Both the position numbers and the translations under genes were made by a program. From CAZOHG01 sp964579725 (GTDB taxonomy: Bacteria > Zhuqueibacterota > JdFR-76 > BMS3Abin05): a stretch of 64,000 nucleotides of DNA. Shown here piece by piece: positions 59,455 to 64,000 of the stretch (positions are counted from its first letter, which is position 1; the number at the start of each line of letters is the position of its first letter). The stretch covers positions 1 through 64,000 of the forward strand of contig CAZOHG010000014.1 in NCBI GenBank assembly GCA_964579725.1. Reading direction: 5' to 3'. The notes beneath the pieces were generated by a model. It searched no databases, had not been told where the DNA came from, and saw only the letters and a program-made list of their open reading frames with translations.

Positions 59455-60607
59455 GGATGGGGAACTCACGAGCGAAATTGTAACTTTGTTACGTCGGCTC
59501 ATTCAATTTCGCTCAACGGACACACGACCCGATCAATTGAAAAAAATAGTGGATTTTGTGGCGGATTATTTTAAAGACGTCCCGGTTTTTCTCCAGCGGT
59601 TCACCTTCGGCGATAAGCCGGCACTGGTCATAACCACACAGCCAACCAAAACACCGGCTCTTTTTTTTCAGGGGCATTTGGACGTTGTGGAAGGGGAAGA
59701 TGCCCAGTTCCAGCCCTTTATTCAAGGCGAAAATCTGTACGGCCGTGGGGCTGTCGATATGAAAGGATTTGACGCGATTGTGCTTTCTCTGCTCAAGCGA
59801 AAGGCTTTGGAGGGGACAGACCTCGATTTTGGGATCATGCTCACGTCGGACGAGGAAATTGGAAGTGAGAACGGAGCAAAGAAATTGGCCGAATTGAGCT
59901 ACGCCTGCAATGTTCTCTTGAATGGCGACGGCGGGTACCACCACGTCCTGGTTTACGCCGAAAAGGGAATTCTTAAATTCAAACTCTCCGTTCAAGCGAC
60001 CCCCGGGCGACATCCGTACCCGTGGCAGGGGGGAAATGCTTTTGACGAGCTTATTCAAAATTACAATCGAATCGTTGCCCTTTTTCCCAACCAAACACTG
60101 GCTACCGACGACGACAATTGGTACACCACATTTTCCACCTACGATGTGCGGGTCGAGAATGACCGCCAATTTCCGCCAAAATTTGCCGAACTCAAAATGA
60201 ATGTTTATTTTACCGAACCCTACAGCACAGAGGAGTACTTCCGAAAAATTCAATCGGTTTTGAGTCCCGGCGTTGAAATGCAGCGGTTGTCGGCCAGCGA
60301 ACGGGTGTATTTGGATCCGAAAAATCCGTATTTTCGAAAAATGCAGGCTATTTTGTCCCGTCATTTCGACAGACCCATCCCTGCAAAGGCCGAAAACGGT
60401 TCTTCGGACGCACGCTTTTTCACGCAAAAATGCCCCGCGATTTTAATTCTAAAAGTAGTTGGAGAGGGACACCACACACCGACGGAATTCATTCATATTC
60501 CGTCCATTTTGCCGTTGTACCGTGCCATTGAGGAGTTCGCCGAGCAGGTGGCCCATGCCACACCTCTAAGTAAAAAACGTGAGGTTTTGGATGAAGCACA
60601 TTCGTAA
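59438..60607 (+). CDS. M20-family metallopeptidase (ArgE/DapE/carboxypeptidase type)
   Basis: The 389-residue peptidase shows the M20 metal set: His and Asp in FFQGHLDVVEGED, Asp in YGRGAVDMKGFDA, the Glu pair in LTSDEEIGSENGA, a ligand region at GDGGYHH and the final His in GEGHHTPTEFIHI. A dimerisation domain lies in the middle. No signal peptide, so it acts in the cytosol, hydrolysing N-acyl amino acids, dipeptides or imported peptides. AAGGACAG precedes the ATG, which overlaps the XRE gene; its own 3' end overlaps the next gene by 17 bp. Confidence 0.9.
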   Translation: MYGHTEDGELTSEIVTLLRRLIQFRSTDTRPDQLKKIVDFVADYFKDVPVFLQRFTFGDKPALVITTQPTKTPALFFQGHLDVVEGEDAQFQPFIQGENLYGRGAVDMKGFDAIVLSLLKRKALEGTDLDFGIMLTSDEEIGSENGAKKLAELSYACNVLLNGDGGYHHVLVYAEKGILKFKLSVQATPGRHPYPWQGGNAFDELIQNYNRIVALFPNQTLATDDDNWYTTFSTYDVRVENDRQFPPKFAELKMNVYFTEPYSTEEYFRKIQSVLSPGVEMQRLSASERVYLDPKNPYFRKMQAILSRHFDRPIPAKAENGSSDARFFTQKCPAILILKVVGEGHHTPTEFIHIPSILPLYRAIEEFAEQVAHATPLSKKREVLDEAHS

Positions 60608-62540
60608 CAAGGGTATTGTTTTTTTGATTTTTGTCGTTTTGCTGGGTTGCCGGGCGCGCCGGGTTCCACTAACCACCGTCACGCCACCGCCGGTGGCCAC
60701 GCGGCAATTGGAGCCTGCTGTTTTTGTAAATGCCTCGGTTTTGAAGAAATTACATCTACCCGAGGGAAACCCTGTTTTTGTGGAGGCCAACGGTCGGCGA
60801 ATTGAAGTGCGGGTTTACAAATATTTTCGCGACGCCCATTCCTGTGGCTTGCATCGGAAGGAACTTACCGAATTGGGACTGTCGTACGGAAAAGCCAAGG
60901 TATTTGTACAAGATGCCGGGAAGAAAGCGACGCTGCCCCCGGATCCGATTCGCCGAAAAATATGCTTTTGTAAAGGGGACACAGCGCGGTGGCCGGGAAT
61001 GGTGCTGGCAGCGCCTCATGCCGATTGCGACAACGAGACAGGCGCCGTAGTTCAATTGGTGAATCGGTCTCAAAAAATTCCGTGTGTTTCCGCCTGGAAA
61101 CACCGACTTTCTTATCGGGGCATTTGGTACGACGTCAATCGTCCTCTCATGAAATTGCCCCGCCCAAACGGACATGGAGTGGAGCCGGAGCGGGTGGTGA
61201 ACGACTCGTCGCGAGCCGTTTTTGAGCGCTACAAACGCCAGGTGTACCGTGCACTGGAGAGGCCCCTAAATTCCCCTATTCCTTTTTACTTTGATTTGCA
61301 CGGACACGACCTGACGGTTCGCCTTCCCAACGGGAAGCGTATTTACCGAAGTGTGGTCGAAGCGGTTGGTACCGGGTTCACGCTCAATGAGCTCCGGCGA
61401 CTAAAGGCTGTCTACAATCGATTTTGCCGGAATTATTGTGACGGAAATTTTCCGTCTCTCTACATCGGCAACCTACCGGAGGATCAAAACTACCGGTACA
61501 AAGGTGTACCAGTTCATATTTTCTACACGGCTCTGGGAACGCGAACCTACGGAATTTTGCAAAACGATCTGGTTATTCGAGGCTTCCACATGGAAACACC
61601 GGACACCCTACGGCTTTCCCCTGAAATGCGCCGGAAAACAGCTCGCCTGTTGGTCACCCTTTTTACTTTTGTTCGAGACAGTTTGCCCAATCGACGCTTT
61701 TCGAGACTAAATTTCGTGCCGGAAAAAATCAGACCCGCCACACAGACCTTTGTCAAAATCAAGGGGGGAGAATTTGTAATGGGGGCACCGGACGGCATGG
61801 GATGGGCTTGCTCCCATCCCCAGCATCGGGTTCAAATCGGAGAATTTTCTCTTCAAGCGACGGAAGTGACCAACCGCGCCTACGCGCATTTTTTAAATGA
61901 GGCCTTGAAAGGCGAGAAAATTCTGGTGAAAAACGGGGTCGTTGTCGATGCCGAAAAACCGTTTCATGTCTTGTGCCGTTTGTCCTCCAATCGGCCGTAC
62001 AGCCAAATACGATGGGACGGAAAGAGTTTTTCCCCCGTGACGGGGCGGGAGGATTTTCCGGTGATTTATGTGTCCTGGTACGGAGCGCAGGCCTTTGCCA
62101 AACATTTTGGCTGGCGTCTTCCAACCGAATCCGAATGGGAGTACGCAGCCGGTTCGGCCCGAAAGCACCCGTTTCTTTTTGGGTACGACAGCAATACCTA
62201 CCGCGCTGTTCGAGAAAATTGTGAAAACAGCGGCGACGTTTTCGAAAGGGGCTTTTACCCTTGGACGACTCCGGCCGGTTTCTACCGTCCCAACGCCAGG
62301 AGATTGTACGATTTAAGCGGCAATGTGTGGGAATGGTGTGCGGATTATTTTGACTATTATTACTACAGGCATGAACCAGCCAAAGGGTGGGTCAATCCTG
62401 TCGGGCCGGATTCGGGAACCATGCGGAGCATTCGGGGAGGCGCCTGGAACACGGAATTTCCGTTTACGGCTACCTATTTTCGATTGGGGGTCGATCCGAA
62501 TGCGACCTTGATTAATTTGGGATTTCGTTGTGCGAAATAA
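60591..62540 (+). CDS. Lipoprotein fusing an N-formylglutamate-amidohydrolase-like domain to an FGE/SUMF1-like domain
   Basis: The 649-residue protein has a lipoprotein signal ending IFVVLLGC. Residues about 100-370 resemble N-formylglutamate amidohydrolase: AAPHADCDNETGAVV, WYDVNRPLMKLPR and FYFDLHGHDL, giving possible metal ligands. From about 390 a formylglycine-generating-enzyme-like domain follows: MGAPDGMGWACSHPQH, VTNRAYAHFLNEA, RLPTESEWEYAAGSA, DLSGNVWEWCADY and SIRGGAWNTEF. The two active-site cysteines of true FGE are absent after RGG, so it is more like the non-catalytic or non-heme-iron members. GAGG lies 6 bp before ATG 60591. The pairing of the two domains is unusual. A peptide or amino-acid-derivative hydrolysing lipoprotein fits the cluster. 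Confidence 0.72.
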   Translation: MKHIRNKGIVFLIFVVLLGCRARRVPLTTVTPPPVATRQLEPAVFVNASVLKKLHLPEGNPVFVEANGRRIEVRVYKYFRDAHSCGLHRKELTELGLSYGKAKVFVQDAGKKATLPPDPIRRKICFCKGDTARWPGMVLAAPHADCDNETGAVVQLVNRSQKIPCVSAWKHRLSYRGIWYDVNRPLMKLPRPNGHGVEPERVVNDSSRAVFERYKRQVYRALERPLNSPIPFYFDLHGHDLTVRLPNGKRIYRSVVEAVGTGFTLNELRRLKAVYNRFCRNYCDGNFPSLYIGNLPEDQNYRYKGVPVHIFYTALGTRTYGILQNDLVIRGFHMETPDTLRLSPEMRRKTARLLVTLFTFVRDSLPNRRFSRLNFVPEKIRPATQTFVKIKGGEFVMGAPDGMGWACSHPQHRVQIGEFSLQATEVTNRAYAHFLNEALKGEKILVKNGVVVDAEKPFHVLCRLSSNRPYSQIRWDGKSFSPVTGREDFPVIYVSWYGAQAFAKHFGWRLPTESEWEYAAGSARKHPFLFGYDSNTYRAVRENCENSGDVFERGFYPWTTPAGFYRPNARRLYDLSGNVWEWCADYFDYYYYRHEPAKGWVNPVGPDSGTMRSIRGGAWNTEFPFTATYFRLGVDPNATLINLGFRCAK

Positions 62541-64000
62541 AACTCTGATTTTCTGGGCCGTGATTTTTGGGGCTGTTTTGCTAATCGTGGGGTCAACAGC
62601 GCTTTGGGCGGAACATGTTTCGGCGGCAAAGGCAAGAAAAACAGCCGGGGCCTGGTTGAAATCTCCGTTTTTTGATTTCGGCTCGGGCTATTCTTTTCAG
62701 AACGCACGGTCTAATCCACAACTGATTCGAAGCAGGGATGGGAAACCTCTTGTGTATTGTTTTCAACTCAATCCACAAGGATTTATTTTGGTTGCCGCAA
62801 ACGACGTTTTGTGGCCAATTGTGGGATTTTCAAAAGAGTCGAATTTCTTTGCCGTAAAATCTAAAGAGAACGTGGCTTTTCATTGGCTTCAAATTGAAAT
62901 TGCCGATCGATTGAAGGCTATTTCCGAAGGGTATGTCTCCTCAGTGCAAGTGGAGCGAAATCGAAAAGCCTGGTCGAAATTTAGAGAAAGCCGTTCGAAA
63001 GCGTTTCAATTGGGCAAAACAACGAAAATGTACGGGCCTTTTTTGACCTCGCAATGGGGACAGGGGAATGTGGACGGAGTGCCGGTTTTTAATGAATGTA
63101 CGCCCAATCATTGGTCGGCGGGATGTGTGGCGACGGCCATGGCCCAAATTCTGTATTATTACAAATGGCCCATTCACGGAAAGGGAAAACACCGTTACAA
63201 CGAGAACGACGCAGGAATGTTACAGGCCGATTTCGACTCAACGTACTACGATTGGGCGCACATGTTAGATGTGTACACGAGTCACACCACAATACGCGAA
63301 CGGGAAGCGGTGGGTCTTCTTACTTTTCATTGTGGGATTGCTGTGAACATGGATTACGCCAGTGGCGGATCGACGGCGAACACGCGGAGCGTTCCTGCAG
63401 CGTTGACCGATTATTTTCGCTTTTCCGGATTTTACGAGAAAAACACCTCGTCGGCATTTTTCAGCGATTTAAAAAATGAAATGCTTCAGGGCCGTCCGAC
63501 ACAATTGGCGATTTCCACAAATTCGGGCATGGGCCATTCAGTGGTTGCGGACGGCTATTTTGACTACAACGGTTATTTTCATTTGAATATGGGATGGTTG
63601 GGAAAAAACGATGGGTGGTACGATTTGGGCAATGCTTTTGATGTCAGCGGTTACACACACGTAGACGGTGCGGCGCTTCGATTGTTCCCGGTTCCGGAAA
63701 TTGTAGATTCAGCTTTCACGGTTCAGGGTGACTCGATTCATATTGTGTGGCGCAAAAGTTTCCGTTCCCATCCCGAAAAATACGAATTGGATTATTCTCT
63801 TAATGATCAAAGCATTTGGCGGGTTGTTTCAACCGATTTGTCCGATACATCCGTGTGGATTTCAACCGCTGCGATAACGGCTGTTGGCCAACCGGTCGGG
63901 TCGGTTTTCTTCAGAGTTAGAGGCTACGAAGGGCTGCACTGGTGGGGATGGTCGTCGCCGGTTCAGTTTCGGCTTAAGGCGGATCGAAAAATTACCTTTC
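62530..64000 (+). CDS. C10-family cysteine protease (streptopain type), 3' truncated by window
   Basis: From GTG 62530, overlapping the previous stop by 11 bp, 490 residues are readable and the frame is still open at the end of the window. A signal peptide (LIFWAVIFGAVLLIVGSTALWA) is followed by a Spi-like propeptide (GFILVAANDVLWPIVGFS). The mature domain contains LTSQWGQGN, the nucleophile C199 in SAGCVATAMAQILYYYKWP, and H336 in MGHSVVADGYFDYN, followed by FHLNMGWLGKNDGWY. An FN3-like domain begins at about 400. It should be secreted and degrade extracellular protein, supplying peptides to the upstream import genes. Confidence 0.9.
   Translation, partial: MRNKTLIFWAVIFGAVLLIVGSTALWAEHVSAAKARKTAGAWLKSPFFDFGSGYSFQNARSNPQLIRSRDGKPLVYCFQLNPQGFILVAANDVLWPIVGFSKESNFFAVKSKENVAFHWLQIEIADRLKAISEGYVSSVQVERNRKAWSKFRESRSKAFQLGKTTKMYGPFLTSQWGQGNVDGVPVFNECTPNHWSAGCVATAMAQILYYYKWPIHGKGKHRYNENDAGMLQADFDSTYYDWAHMLDVYTSHTTIREREAVGLLTFHCGIAVNMDYASGGSTANTRSVPAALTDYFRFSGFYEKNTSSAFFSDLKNEMLQGRPTQLAISTNSGMGHSVVADGYFDYNGYFHLNMGWLGKNDGWYDLGNAFDVSGYTHVDGAALRLFPVPEIVDSAFTVQGDSIHIVWRKSFRSHPEKYELDYSLNDQSIWRVVSTDLSDTSVWISTAAITAVGQPVGSVFFRVRGYEGLHWWGWSSPVQFRLKADRKITF

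Noticed and set aside
59513..60427. Minus-strand open frame of 304 codons opposite the M20 peptidase
   Set aside because: Antisense shadow; the plus-strand frame has all M20 metal motifs and coupling to its neighbours.
1..64000. CRISPR array, rRNA genes, insertion sequences or prophage
   Set aside because: No regularly spaced direct repeats, no rRNA-like sequence and no transposase, integrase or phage structural gene was recognised on either strand.

Overview
The window looks like draft chromosomal DNA (one 10-N scaffold gap) from an anaerobic or facultative, Gram-negative, FCB-group-like bacterium. The reasons are a TonB receptor with a carboxypeptidase-like N-domain, PorV/PorQ-type protein, secreted proteins with type IX-like C-terminal sorting domains, a GWxTD protein, a six-bladed-propeller lipoprotein and a Pit/DUF47 pair. 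Calditrichota/KSB1-type lineages would fit, but I cannot place it more finely without searches.

Layout. 1-0.9 kb: the 3' end of an RseC-family gene, a small cupin and a small unknown gene. 1.2-6.4 kb: malic enzyme (maeB), a lone receiver, an alanine-dehydrogenase-like protein lacking the catalytic Lys and His, and a CoA-transferase. 6.9-12.6 kb: queG, a fused FAD/Fe-S D-lactate/glycolate-type dehydrogenase and a PAS sigma-54 activator. 12.9-14.4 kb: two consecutive peroxiredoxin genes, each with an in-frame TGA at the peroxidatic cysteine codon followed by the same kind of hairpin. They are read here as selenoproteins, one cytosolic and one exported. A selenocysteine tRNA (anticodon TCA, long variable arm) lies in the same window at 47.2 kb. 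14.5-23 kb, minus strand: S9 peptidase - DUF47 - Pit phosphate transporter, then a peptidase-MA/TolB-like/outer-membrane barrel protein and a GWxTD protein. 23.4-27.1 kb: a PAS-GAF histidine kinase and NtrC-type activator, followed by a perfect dyad, a sigma-54-like promoter and a structured leader before a degenerate receiver gene. 27.2-33.4 kb: YjbQ, a lipoprotein/secreted amidase-like/EamA operon, an alpha/beta hydrolase and a LOG-family protein. 33.5-34.2 kb: a broken GH95-like gene beside the N gap. 34.4-43.8 kb: an L-rhamnose to lactate to pyruvate operon (aldolase-dehydrogenase, rhaB, lutC, lutB-like) with a transglutaminase-like lipoprotein and a DUF2961/GH172 protein. 44-47 kb: a membrane-anchored TPR protein and a GH57 enzyme. 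47.2-48.8 kb: tRNA-Sec and an AT-rich gene with an HExxH motif. 49-64 kb: a long co-directional cluster headed by a strong promoter/operator: TonB receptor, large secreted protein, PorV/Q-like protein, OPT transporter and small membrane partner, XRE regulator, M20 peptidase, an N-formylglutamate-amidohydrolase-like/FGE-like lipoprotein and a C10 cysteine protease cut by the window end. It reads as peptide capture, import and hydrolysis.

Recurring promoter signature: several genes are preceded by TTGNNN-N17-TATATT (or a close variant), which supports the start and operon calls.
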